From assembly GCA_029532415.1 (NCBI GenBank), contig JAQOTA010000059.1, positions 62,001 through 126,000 on the forward strand: a stretch of DNA of 64,000 nucleotides, given 5' to 3'. Below, piece after piece: positions 38,258 through 49,402 of the stretch. The stretch's first letter is position 1. Each line of letters opens with the position of its first letter. Position numbers and translations under genes: made by a program. Source of the stretch: Marasmius tenuissimus. Taxonomy: Eukaryota; Basidiomycota; Agaricomycetes; Agaricales; Marasmiaceae. The notes under the pieces were generated by a model. The model worked only from the letters and a program-made list of their open reading frames with translations, did not search any database and was not told where the DNA came from.

Positions 38258-39393
38258 TCAATCATCTTCGTCCGAATCCTCATCTTCATTTTCCGAAGCA
38301 CCTGCTTTCTCTGCTGACAATCCTTCAATCTCGACGTTCCCCGTCTCATCCCCATCATCATCGCCGTCGCCTTCTTCCTTTTCCTTCCGCTTCTTTTGGA
38401 CTTTCTCGAGGACTTTGTCAGCACGATTGAACATGCCACCTGTTGGCGCTCCACAAGCCGCGCATTTTGGTGTCTTCGAGAAACGCTTGATGGCACATGC
38501 AGAGCAGAAATAATGCCCGCAGCGCGTAACGATAGGATCTGTGTAGTGTTTACGGCAAATGAGGCAGGCGAAAGGGATGTCTTCATCGTCAGAATCGGAA
38601 TCGTCGGTATCATCTCCTCCAGCCTGATTTTTCGAATTCTCCGCTAGTTTGTCCAACTGCCAACCAGCCAGATCTGTCGTGATAAATGATAAGTGTCAGT
38701 CAGGTTCGTAGGGCCCAGTTACTTCACTCACATGTTCCTCGGTCGTGTAAGAATTTACAAGTATCGCCGAACCCACAATAACCCGTCTCTGCAAGTAGGA
38801 GACAGTCAGCCGAGATCCCCTCTTTCACAAGCCGAAAACGACGCACCTTTATAGTCTTTACAAACGTCCGGCTGATAGTCGACAATCGTAACAGTCCGAA
38901 TGGTGCTGTTATTACTCCTCTGAGGTCCCACTCTCATCGCTTTCGGTACCTCCTTGTTCTTCTTCAAGTGCGACTTGTAAGCACCCTGTCCTCGATATTT
39001 CCCGTCGTCTGGGCCCTCATCATCACTATCCTCAGTTCCTTTCTCTTTTATTCTCTTCTTTGCCATCAACTCCTCTAATTCGTCGCCAGCCAGTATCTCC
39101 ATTGCAGCGTTGATGTGTGAACCAGCGGAAGTCCACTTCACATCAGGTCCATCCTTCTCTGGGGCTTCAGGATCAGCATCATACTCGTTGCGTTCACGTT
39201 CTGACGCCTTCCGCTTCGTCCCTGCGCTCAAGAGGTTTGTCGCGCCTTTCTTGGAGGGTAATACGACCTCGGATTTCGAAGAAGATGGGTTGGATGAGTT
39301 GGTAACAGCCGTAGGAGAGTTTGAACGTTTTCTGCCCGTAGTAGGTCGTGCTTTCTTTTTGAAGAACGGAACTTTTACTTCTGAACTGGCCAT
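38258..39393 (-). CDS. CWC24: pre-mRNA splicing factor Cwc24 (CCCH + RING), RNF113 type
   Basis: Nuclear spliceosome factor acting before the first catalytic step. Exons 39393-38847, 38788-38732 and 38673-38258 give 339 aa. N-terminal basic segment (PFFKKKARPTTGRKRSNSP), then the conserved GKYRGQGAYKSHLKKNKEVP and RTVTIVDYQPDVCKDYK. The CCCH finger is C-x8-C-x5-C-x3-H ([20 protein letters not shown]), split by the first intron. The RING domain starts FACLICRKHYTDPIVTRCGH and continues YFCSACAIKRFSKTPKCAAC. The C-terminal tail is acidic with KKRKEKEE. Both introns are 58 nt. Length and domain order match the family. Confidence 0.95.
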
Positions 39394-41444
39394 GTGTGGT
39401 GGTGGTTACGATGAAAGACTGAAGATGGGCCGTCGGCGTTGGCTCGACTGTGAATCAGCGAGCCCATTGATTAGTCAGCATATTCACATCACCTTCGATT
39501 CTCGATGGAACGAGTCGAATTACTTCGAACTTCGACTTGCTTCAAGCTGAATCAACGTTCAACAGTACTTTTAACTCGTTAAACGCTTGATGCAGCTCTC
39601 TTTTCCATCGTAACACATATCCCGCTCTCAACTTGAACAAACTGCATTCAATATCTATTCGACTATTGACATAGCGAGTACTCTACTAGTTGACTTCACT
39701 GACGCTTGTGCTTTGTTTTTTCTCGCGGCCAACTTCTCATATGCGCTGATAGCCGCAATCTACCTGACTTGGCTTCTGTTTTGGTTAGAACGAGCCAAGA
39801 CTCGTGTTAGAGGGTCAACGAAAGCACACTCGTCCTTTTCCACTTCGTTCCGCCAAACCACCCCTGAAGGAGATTTACCTCCATCAAGGCTTGATGGGGC
39901 TCATGATCCTCTCTTTCTAACCCCGAGAGCTCACTCGACTTCTTGTTCGTACCAACATACGTCGTTACAGCGACTCCAAGTCATCCCGGACGACTAACGA
40001 GTCCAGCGCAATCATGGCGGGATTATCCAATATCCAAGGCGAACATTGCTTTATTACAGTCTTTTTTCTGGATGACCAACTGGATGACCAACGTCATGGT
40101 CTTTTCTTGCCATTTGTAACGCGGATCAACTGGTCAATGCGTGCACGAGTTGGTAGGAAGGGAGAGCACTGCTCAGAGGTCCGAGGATTGTGGACTTCAA
40201 CCCGCTATGGTATGTACTCGACGGCAGCTAAGCGTACGACGCATTCGCCAACACAGACCTCTTGTATAGTGTGTCGAGGCAAGGCTCGAACTCTGAGAGC
40301 CTCGTTTCCCCGCCCTCTTTGAGTCGATGACACTGAATCACCGAATTTGACGCGATAAATGCGCTCGGAGTCGGGGTGGGTTAGCTAATAGTTGTTGGTC
40401 CACGCCGTTTGTTTGCGGAGGAAATAGTAACAGGCGGATATGATTAGAAATCGCGCCAACCCAAAGGGGGGTGTCGCCATGCATCGCAAGAGCTTCCAAG
40501 AGTCATATCCTTGCGCATAAAAGAAATGCGGACGGGATCTTCACCTCTTGATTCTTTCCTGCCCGTCAACAACCCCTCGATTCCCTTCATCGCTCTATCG
40601 GGTATCTCATGTGCCTCTTCCCCTGGCAGTCCTCTACACTGTTTGTGTCTGCTGTCGAGTTCATTGTCCAGCCAAACCAGCGCCTCAATTGAGACCTGTA
40701 ACCGAATCCCAAGAAGCTCTATTGTGTCTTGAGCACGGACGTCCTCCTGTAAGTCATCTTTACGAATGCATGTTTTCCAGGCCCTCATCCATTCATTCGG
40801 TTGTTGTCAAGCGAGGTCAGCTTCCTGATGCAACCTTTGGAGACCGCGCGACCCTCAAGTTCCTCAACCACATCGTGATATCTCAAACGGAACCGAACCA
40901 CGGAAGTTCACGATCTTCTCGTGGGTGCAACTTAATACTCAAGAAACATTCTATACTCCCAGCTGGGGAGTGCATCTCCATCGGGTTTTGCAAAGGAGGT
41001 ATAAACTAGGTACGAGACCACATGGTTGGGTTACACCCTTTCTGACTACGATTGCGCTATTTCTTTCATTGCGATAAGTTCATTGTACGTATTCTTCGAG
41101 TAAACAGAACGCCCTCTAAATGAATCCTCGTCTGTAATCAACTCAACAGGCCGAGCGTCGAAGCCCGAAGCGTTTGTAATATTCGAAGGCAGAGCTCAGG
41201 GTGCTTTGGCACGGGGAAGGTGGTGGGTAGTGAGAAAGTAGATTATCAATCACCATATCGGGCGGGAATTTATATCGGTCCGGTGGGTGCATTTTCCCGG
41301 GGATTTGTCAGACTGACGCTTGAGATGATTCAAATTTATTTATCCGCCTGAACCTTGACCACCACCATCTCCATCTCAAAGGCCCCAACCTAGCAAATTT
41401 TCACCCAATCTTCATTTAGCTGTCGAGTCCTTCACCAAGACTAT
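39394..41444. other. 2-kb gene-poor stretch upstream of the bZIP gene
   Basis: It holds the CWC24 promoter at its left end and a long upstream region for the bZIP gene at its right end. A minus-strand frame at 40444-40788 (DDLQEDVRAQDTIELLGI...) and a plus-strand hydrophobic frame at 39713-39997 lack convincing ATG context or motifs. Neither is called. Confidence 0.4.
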
Positions 41445-42404
41445 ATGCCGTCGCATCTTCAGGGCTTGAACCTCGTGCACCCCCCTCAACCAGAGGCCGA
41501 TTCGCACGATTTACTCACGGGCACCCATTTCCCAGACATCGCTGCTCAGCTTGCTCTATGGACCAACCTCCCGTTTGAGGGAGGTGAAGAGGGAAGCCAC
41601 ATTCCTCACGAAAAGCCTTCGCCTTCAGAGGAGGAAGATGAAGAGAAAAGAGGTCCTGCCCCTCACGATTCGCATGTCAATGTGGTCACAGGCACTAACA
41701 TTGGGACCACTGAGCAATCTCAGTACAACCTACCCCAGCGTCCCTCAGCATCCCACCAGTCTCAGCCATTTGACCTTAACTCACTCATTCATGGTTTCGG
41801 TCTGAACTCCTTCCAGCAGCAACAGCCACAGCAGGCACAGGAGCATTTGCCGACGCCATCGCTCGCACAAATACTAGCGCTCCATAACCTCACCCAGAAC
41901 CCTTCTCTATACCAGCCACAAACACATCAGGCCACCTCCTCTCAAGTTTCTACCCAACAATCACTTCCACGAGCCGCGCCTCCCACCGATAGTAATAACA
42001 TCCACCGGGGTTCAGCTAGCAACAGTGACGTATCCCCCCCTCCTGCCAAACGCCCCCGCGCCAGAAAAGCCTCAGTTTCTACGACCGATTCTCCTACTGA
42101 TCCTGCCGACACTTCTGTCGTTGCTGCCGCCGAGGACAAACGTCGGCGGAACACGGCCGCCAGTGCTCGTTTCCGGCTGAAGAAGAAGGAGCGTGAGTTT
42201 GCTCTCGAGACGAAGGCGAAGGAACTGGAGACACGGGTTAACGAGCTGGAGAAGGAGTGCGAAGCATTGAGGAGAGAGAATGGATGGCTGAAGGGCCTGG
42301 TCGTTGGCGTCACCGGCGCCGCCCAGACGAGCGCGCAACAGCATAACCCACAGACACCCGTCCTGGCAGGGCTCAGGAGACCTCGGGAAGATGATTCAGT
42401 CTAA
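41445..42404 (+). CDS. bZIP transcription factor, Cys-3/Met4-like
   Basis: Intronless, 319 aa. The C-terminal bZIP is DKRRRNTAASARFRLKKKER then EFALETKAKELETRVNELE and KECEALRRENGWLKGLV; the basic region has N-x3-A-x2-A-R-F, characteristic of the Cys-3 / Zip1 / MetR group that controls sulfur assimilation and related stress responses. The N-terminus has LWTNLPFEGGEEG and a region rich in Gln, Ser and Pro. PPPAKRPRARK just before the bZIP may act in nuclear import. The role in sulfur control is inferred from family resemblance only; lack of introns is unusual against its neighbours. Confidence 0.92.
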   Translation: MPSHLQGLNLVHPPQPEADSHDLLTGTHFPDIAAQLALWTNLPFEGGEEGSHIPHEKPSPSEEEDEEKRGPAPHDSHVNVVTGTNIGTTEQSQYNLPQRPSASHQSQPFDLNSLIHGFGLNSFQQQQPQQAQEHLPTPSLAQILALHNLTQNPSLYQPQTHQATSSQVSTQQSLPRAAPPTDSNNIHRGSASNSDVSPPPAKRPRARKASVSTTDSPTDPADTSVVAAAEDKRRRNTAASARFRLKKKEREFALETKAKELETRVNELEKECEALRRENGWLKGLVVGVTGAAQTSAQQHNPQTPVLAGLRRPREDDSV

Positions 42405-44020
42405 ACGTTCTATCTCCACACTTTCACGTCAAACATTGTATGTATTATTTCCGATGAAGGGATCATTGTTGTAGAAGCCGTCGTATCTTATGTTGTTCAT
42501 TATCCGCACTACCTCTTGCCGACAAATGCTAGGCGTTTGGGGAGTCCAACCTCCCCCATAATCATTCTCCTCCACGAAATGGACTAGTACAGACTTGTAC
42601 CAAGAAACGCTAGCCTCCCTGGGCTCATGTGGATAGGAAAGATGGCGCAATTTTCTCGGCGGATTGCAACAGAGACGGGTTTCTAAATGGGACTCTGTTC
42701 TCAGGTTTCCATTCTCTACCCTGCAAATACAGCTTCTTCGTTGCCTGTGTACCCCGCTACATCAAGGAAGTCACTCCACCTGACTGAAGAGTCAGTCAAA
42801 CTCTATCAAACTACCCACGCAAAGACTCACGACTAACCCAGGATGATCCTCCTTCTCCGACACTTTGACATCGGGGAAACGTGCAATACTTCATACTTTT
42901 GATTACGAACAGCTCTTCCCGGTCCCACCAAAATCATTGTTTTCACGCGTACCTTGTCGACCATGTATGATTCGCAAAACTCCTCCGTATCGGACGAAAA
43001 TCATAGACTCATCCTGTCTAGGCTTCACCGTTGAGGGACGAACGTGCTCCGTCTCGGATATTCACCGGACGTTGTCCTGCAGAGGGGTGGGCTCAAACGT
43101 ACAGAAGAGGACGTCAACCGCATGTCAGTGAACATGAAGTTCCTCCACCCCGAGGCCGTATCGTCCGTTGACCTTTGAACGGTTCCGAGAGGGAAATTAG
43201 ACAGGTCGACGTTGTAGGTGTGGGAAGCTCTGTTGGATAACATAAATAGAATATCCCCCATGACCAGTCCACGGAGTTCAAGTGCGGAATGCCAGGGAAT
43301 GGTATAGCTTGGAGGGCAAAAGACATGGTCAGACGTCGTTCACATGCTTGGCAGAAATAGAGATCATGGTGATGTCAGTAGGGCCCTCATCGAGTCCGTA
43401 TCGCAAAATAGTTTTGATTACGACCCGTGAATCGTCCTTGGTTAGATCATGTAGCACGTCTTGAGCCGGGGCATGCTCGGAGTCATCATGGTAGCGAGGA
43501 ATTGAGCGAACGGGTTGAAGCTTTGATCGGCGAATACTACCATCTTTCACAGAAGAGTTGTACCATAGCATTCGTAGATAAGCATAGTCAACGGTCTCCG
43601 TACCGTAGTTTCCATGCATTCAACGAGAGTTCAGAATCGATCGAGGTTGCACGGGTCCTGTTTGAGTACAATGAATGAAAGCCACAGGGGTAGGCTCGGA
43701 ATTATCGGGACGGGGTGAGGACCCTATTGTTCATTTTGGGATCTGTTGCGCTGGTAAGGTTTTCAAGTTTCGATATCCTCATGGTGGTCTGACCCATGTG
43801 GCGTGAGGAGTGGCGTTTGGCTCGTCGGGCTCGGCCGAGCGAGCCTGCGAGGCAATCAGCTTCCCCCGGCGCTTAGCCTCGAGGTTAGCGCTCAGGCCAT
43901 TAAGCGCCTGTCCAAGCGCTTGTGACGCCAACGTCAACGCTCCCAGCTCCCTACCACGAGCAGCCGTAGTGGCTGCTGTTTCCTCCTCACTAGCTGGAGG
44001 CTAGCTCTGCCCTCTTGACC
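42405..44020. other. intergenic with one weak minus-strand frame
   Basis: An ATG-initiated frame of 96 codons on the minus strand (43619-43329, MHGNYGTETVDYAYLRMLWY... ending ISAKHVNDV) has a protein-like composition but no family I recognise. The plus strand over the same bases is also open. The segment at 43800-44000 is GC-rich and open in several frames, as expected from composition. The right end should hold the LysM gene promoter. Confidence 0.3.
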
Positions 44021-45437
44021 ATGTTGGATGATGCAGACGAACTGACTTTTAATCCGTTCTCCGGTAGTTCCCAATCTTCGAGTAGGATCGACGAAAATGC
44101 AGCAGCAGTAAGGCCGATTTCCACGAATGAGGAAAGACAACCAAGTTACGGTTCTTCTGTCGCCAGCTCTAGGATTTCTAGTAGCGGTATAAGTCTCTTT
44201 GCGGGATCTCAGCGGCACCATCGGTCACAAACAGAGATACAGACACTGACCAGTGACAGTGGGCAACACCATCATCCTCTCCGCACAGCAGCGATCTCGG
44301 ACACCCTTGCGGATACAGGCGTCACTAGACCCCACCTCCACCGAGTTCTGACTTCGGGACCGACAGAAGTTGTGGGAACAGAAGAGATAGCTGGAAATGC
44401 AGATGAAGAGGTGGAAGCAGCGGAAGAAAAAGCAGTATTAGTACACAGGGTGTGTGCCGTACTTTGATATCGGTCTAATCATATCACTCACCCTCTGTGC
44501 TGAAAACTAGGTGGAGCAGCGTGACTCTCTAGCTGGGGTTGCATTGAAGTACGGGATTACTATCACCGAATTGAGACGTGCAAACCAGCTGTGGTCTTCA
44601 GATTCCATTCATCTGCGGAAGGAACTCTATATACCCTTGGACAAAGCTTCGCGATGTCAGGTAGACACGACTTCTCAAGAAGCTCTTATACCACCGTCCT
44701 CGCCCCGGGAGCGTAACAGGAATACCCTGATAGATGACACTGTACCGGAAGACCCCTCGAGGGCAACGATTAGGAAGATACCCACCAAGAATCTTTCATT
44801 CTTCCCTCCATCAGCAAAAACGATTGGGAAGGCTCCTGCTGGGAGGACATCCCTCGACCTTCCAAGCGAGTCGGGACAGCAACCCTGGACCGCAATCACC
44901 CCGTCGTCGTCTCTCAACACATTTCTCACCGCACTTCCAATCCCCACGTCTACCAAAGACAGTATTATGGCGCGACTGTCTTTCGAAAGCGCCAACTCCA
45001 GTTACAGTGACCGAGAACACGAGCTTGACGATGTCCGCGCCAGCCGTCATGCTCGCAGCCTCTCTCATGATAGTGTCCTCGATGGACTTGACAATACACC
45101 TATTCCCCGACGAACTCGGCCAGGCGTACTCAGAAAGGTACATGGCCGCCCAGGAAGCTCCAACATCAACATGGAGGATCTATCACGTAGAGATAACTCC
45201 GTGTACCCTATGACATCGCCTGATAGGGTTTCTACCAGCCCAGATATTACTTCCCCTATACCTGTTCGCACAGTGCAGCTGGAGCCCTCACCCACGATGC
45301 ACCTCCCTACGCCCAGAAAGGAAGTGCGGTCGAAGACCCTGGGTGCGAACACTACGAGAAGAGGAAAGAGTCGACGGAAGCTGATAGATGTAGGGTTTGA
45401 TTCGGACGATCACCTATCTGCATCCGGGGATGGTTAA
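44021..45437 (+). CDS. LysM-domain protein without signal peptide
   Basis: Exons 44021-44449 and 44511-45437 join in phase 0 through a 61-nt intron and give 451 aa. The LysM motif begins exactly at the second exon: VEQRDSLAGVALKYGITITE then LRRANQLWSSDSIHLRKELY and IPL, the arrangement seen in intracellular LYSMD-type proteins. No signal peptide or membrane helix precedes it: the N-terminus is MLDDADELTFNPFSGSS and then Ser-rich. The rest is a long disordered Ser/Pro/Arg tail ending GFDSDDHLSASGDG. It is therefore unlikely to be a secreted chitin-binding effector. Its function is not known to me. Confidence 0.87.
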
Positions 45438-46975
45438 TCGGAATGGCTGTATACAAGGTTGTGTGACTGCGCATTGGACATGGCACTGGTGTCTCTCAGG
45501 ACTACAGCTTTACCTGGGATTCATCAGATGGTGGGGTTGGACAAGGGGTCTCAGTGTTTCGGCGGACGCCCTGGAAGTTCTCGTCAGATTAGCCCCGACT
45601 GTTCTGGAGAGAGGGGGTCATCTATCATGATGTGAGAGAAGATCAACCAACTTTCGGAGCCATGGTATCTGCGTTTACATACTGATTTTTAGCCTGGCAA
45701 CTAACTCACCTCATAGGATGTGCTCTCCTTATCAGGCGCAGTATTCGATGGTCGATTTGTCTCGCTGCCGAACTCTCGTTTCGAATACATGTCTCCTGCT
45801 TTCGATCGTAACACGTAGGCAGCCGATTACGATTAAAGACATTGTTGAACTGGTACGGGTTGTGCATGTCTTGGACTATGCTCTGGCCACTGGCCAGTGC
45901 TTTGTTTCGTTGAGGGCCGAAGCCACAACTACCTGAGTTGCCGGAACGGCTCGGTATCCAAAATTTAAGCCGGGCGAATCGCAGGGCGCCTTCCTACGCC
46001 TTCCATCTCTGATCTTTGTTGACCCTGATAGGAGAAACAGCGGCATTGTGTTGAGTATGAATGTTCCTACTCGGAAGTCTATCAGGTATGAGATGGTTCA
46101 CAGGACCCCCCGTACACGTGCTCGCTGGAAAATTAACATTCCCCATCTCCCTTGGCCCTCGGATCCTGTCAATCGCTGTATCCTGCGCTGCTGTATTAGG
46201 TTCGTAAGTACAGCACTCTGATATCTCCATCTCCTAGGCTTGGTCCATGGCCCGACAATATTAAGTACGTGCTGTTGCCACTTGATACCACGGAACTACT
46301 CCGTGTTGAAAAACTGATAGATGTAGCGCCTAGCTCGGTTCGGTGGCTACAAACCGCCACGAAATTTAGATTTCCGCCGACTTCCTCTAGCCTCCTACTT
46401 TCTCTTCCCCAATTAGTCGACTCAGATAGTAATGCTGAGCAAGTAACTCAATCAGCGTCCAGCCCACGGTGTGTGAACTTTATTCTCAAAGTAAAAAATT
46501 GCTCCGCGTCGGGCGCCGGGTTTGACGTCTTTCGTGGGTGCTTTAAGTCCTCGTAGCGGCCTGAGATGGCGGGCCTGTGGTGAAGAGAACGGGGTCTGGA
46601 CGACTCATTGCGTCTGTCGAAGACCCGCCTCCTTTTCCTAGGCCATCATTCATCCCACAGTCACATCAAACACAGTTACAGTTTGTAAAGGACCGAGCTC
46701 CTCAGTGAGCTCGTATCATGCTCAGTATGCATGCTTGCTAAGGAGTTTCTCTTAGCGGCCATCCTCTCCTTGAGCTATGAACTTGAACGGTACTTGTGTC
46801 CTTTATAGCTTCGTTGCAGACTTGATACTCCCGCCACGTCTGGAGTACCCACCATGATCAATAATCACGAGTCTCTTGGGTTCCTCTCCCCCACCCTCGA
46901 GCGGTCCCTCCATCTCACCATGGTCAATGAACTTCAGGACTTCGGCGACATGTAAACGACCTAACTCTGAAGCCC
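45438..46975. other. intergenic, with coding-like segments 45958-46556
   Basis: Plus-strand reading at about 45958-46216 gives PGESQGAFLRLPSLIFVDPD and onward with no stop. A segment at about 46105-46180 (VLAGKLTFPISLGPRIL) and the frame at 46269-46556 (LPLDTTELLRVEKLIDVAPS...) also look protein-like. I could not join them with normal-length introns. They may be an unrecognised or decaying gene. The remainder shows nothing. Confidence 0.25.
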
Positions 46976-47416
46976 ATGCTACACGAATACTTTCCGGACT
47001 TGAAAAATCGTATGGTCGAGTCCTTTGTGACCTTCATCTGGAGAGGCGCGGGAGGTATTGCAACCGGGGCGGCCCTCGTTCCGTCCTTCGTTCACTTCAT
47101 TTTTGGGGCGATCGCATCGTCAGTTCCTCTCCCACCGGCAGGTAAGACAGCAGGACGTCAACGCAAAAGCCACTGACACGTTTGCGGCTCCTTTTACCCA
47201 TCAGCACAAAGCGTCAAATTAGTCGTTGCTTCATTTACAACTCAGGGACCAACGATTATGGCCACCTGCCATTTTCTCCCGCTATCAGTGTCCTCACTCG
47301 CTGTTGGTGCGGCGATGGGCGTTTTGGTCCTGGCAACAGTAATCACAGACACAAGCCACAAACCGGGGCGCGGGATGGTGAGAGCACCACAACCGGGTAC
47401 CTACCGAAAGGTGTAA
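46976..47416 (+). CDS. small membrane protein of unknown function (two hydrophobic segments)
   Basis: Exons 46976-47141 and 47205-47416 join in phase through a 63-nt intron (gtaaga...catcag) and give 125 aa from the ATG at 46976 (MLHEYFPDLKNRMVESF). The first hydrophobic segment is GIATGAALVPSFVHFIFGAI; the second is ATCHFLPLSVSSLAVGAAMG followed by VLVLATVIT. The C-terminus is short and basic (ending RKV). The frame is open back to about 46928 (DLTLKPMLHEYF), so an additional upstream exon is possible. The intact frame across both exons and the canonical splice sites argue for a real gene; I do not recognise the family. Confidence 0.45.
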
Positions 47417-48374
47417 CCAAAACGTCATGATTCAAGAGGACGAGTCATTAGGCCATGACTTGGCCTATCCGGTTTCCTTATTGTTACGCAGCTCTGTGGT
47501 TCTTTCCTAGATATGAGTAGTACCTCTTCGTGAACCTTATTCGTTCAATGCGAATGCGAAATACGGGGGCTGTATGCCAATGTCTACTGGACAGGAGGAT
47601 CGAGAAAGCGCTTCAATCAAATACATGTACATCAACTTCGAAAATTTACACGCTGTCGATGAGTCGACTCCACTTGTTGCATGGTCGCCCTTTTCTACTC
47701 TCCGTGCCCAGAGACCAAGTGCAGAAAGCGGTTGTGGACGTGAGCGTAACCGAGAAATTGACTCAGGGTTGAAGCATGCCCTCAGTAAGTGCAAGAGCCC
47801 GCCTCCCCCGCCCACGATAGATCTAGAGTGGCAAGGGACGTACGAGATGCAATGGATAGATGAAAATAAGGTTTGGGCTATGTCTGTGCGCGGCTTATCG
47901 TTCAGCCCACTTCGTACCACTGAATATCCAGTTGGTATAGTGGGAAATGGAAAGGTGACCTGATGTTGATGCCGTTGTGTAACAAGCTACACACCGCGCG
48001 TATGGCAAAATTGTATAGGGACTGTTCCCATGTACGCACATCGTTTCGCGGTACTTCGAGACTTATGGTAGATCATCGATCAGTGCTCAGCTTGGAAGTG
48101 CACAGATCAGGGAGGTCCACAGTCCACAGTGATCCCGGTGATCAACCTATTCACCGAATAGCACAGAACTGCCTTGACTAGATCTGCAAAATCAACGGGA
48201 AGCTGTCAGCGATAGCCAGCAAAGTTGTCGACATGTATCAGCCTGATTTCATGATGTGATGAGGAACGGCGTGCACGGTGTGGGATGTCACGATCCCGCT
48301 GAAGCCTCCGCAGGGGGTCCCATGAATGCGCGTTGATGTGAGGTTTATACCGAAAGAACAACGGAGAGATAGAA
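47417..48374. other. intergenic, with one weak plus-strand frame
   Basis: An ATG frame at 47574-47963 (129 codons, starting MPMSTGQEDRESASIKYMYI) overlaps an equally long minus-strand frame, so neither is convincing. The last part is presumably the GLTP 3' end. Confidence 0.25.
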
Positions 48375-49214
48375 TTAGAATCCCTTGTTATGTCCACCCT
48401 TTTCGTAGAAGTCTTCCATCCTCTTCACAATCGAGTCCAGAGCAGCAAGCCATTTGTCCAGTTCTTCGTTAACTTTCTCCTGAGAGGCCGGTTCACCGCC
48501 TGCTGGATCAGCGGCCAGCTTGGCATAGAAATCGGCGCGGTAGGGACATGCTTTCATCGCAACCTATTTACGCACACATATTCACATCAGTATCATGCTC
48601 CAGAGATGTCAATGTAGCAGCCACGCACGCTGAATATGCCCTTGACCACAAAGTTGTGGAACTTCTTCAAAGTGCTTTCGTATCCTGTCGTAAATGCCTT
48701 CGATAGTTCATCTCCTTTGTTTGCTTGAGCATGCTTCAGTGCTTGGCAAGTGAAAGATAGCCCCCTGAGCAACCACATCAGACCCTCCGTAGCGGTGCGC
48801 TTCTTTTCGCCTTTTTCGTTCTCAACGAGCAGCTCCAATGTAGCAGACTTAGCAGGATCGGCATCGTATCGAGTCTTCACTTTCTATAAGCTTAAGCCAG
48901 TCAGCTCGTTCCGGAAGAGACAAGTAATAGGCCGCACAGCGATATTGCCATTGAGATCTGACACAACCGTGGAGAAAGCAGCGGATCCAAGAAGATCTTG
49001 AGAGCGATGTGAGCAAATAGTAGTGGTAGCGTCCTCTAGTATTACCAAAAAGACCCACGAGGCCTTTGCAAGCCTCTAGAAAAGCAGAGGTATCGACGCC
49101 TGCGTCGGTGATTGGAACATCAGCGAAAGACTAGCACAAGTAGATCATGTTATCAGCGATCGCCAGCATCTGGTTGCGTCTACTTACTCGAACGGTCTCA
49201 AGATAGGGCGCCAT
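48375..49214 (-). CDS. glycolipid transfer protein (GLTP, HET-C2 family)
   Basis: Cytosolic all-helical protein that carries glycosphingolipids between membranes; the founding fungal member is Podospora HET-C2. Start ATG 49214: MAPYLETVR, intron, SFADVPITDAGVDTSAFLEA, CKGLVGLF, intron, DLLGSAAFSTVVSDLNGNIA. The sugar-binding D-x3-N-x2-K pattern is in DLNGNIAKVKTRYD, the stacking Trp in EGLMWLLRGLSFTCQAL, and the conserved His in YESTLKKFHNFVVKGIF. Then comes AMKACPYRADFYAKL. The C-terminal helix ends EDFYEKGGHNKGF. Four introns. All ligand residues I know for the family are present, so it should be active. Confidence 0.93.
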
Positions 49215-49402
49215 AGCAGATCCTTATGTGTCGGGTGTTCTTGGATGAGAAATAACGAGTCGAGATGGTTGGTAATGAGCTGGCTGCCAGCGGTGTTGAT
49301 AATCACGCTGATCTCATCTAATCTAATCGCGCACCGAAAATTGCGCGTAGATGAGCACATCTTCTTGTTTACACTTTCTCCTGGACCACCATCTCGCACA
49401 AA
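49215..49402. promoter_or_regulatory. compact bidirectional promoter
   Basis: Only 188 bases separate the start codons of the divergent GLTP and methionine-sulfoxide reductase genes. Both promoters must overlap here or reach into the genes. No TATA box is evident. Confidence 0.5.

Noticed and set aside
39713..39997. Plus-strand frame with an N-terminal hydrophobic helix
   Set aside because: It begins at TTG and has no motif or splice support.
40444..40788. 114-codon minus-strand frame with balanced composition
   Set aside because: No ATG-supported gene structure, no motif, and an equally open antisense frame.
43793..44005. GC-rich segment open in several frames on both strands before the LysM gene
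   Set aside because: Openness is explained by base composition; there is no ATG in the best minus-strand frame and no motif.
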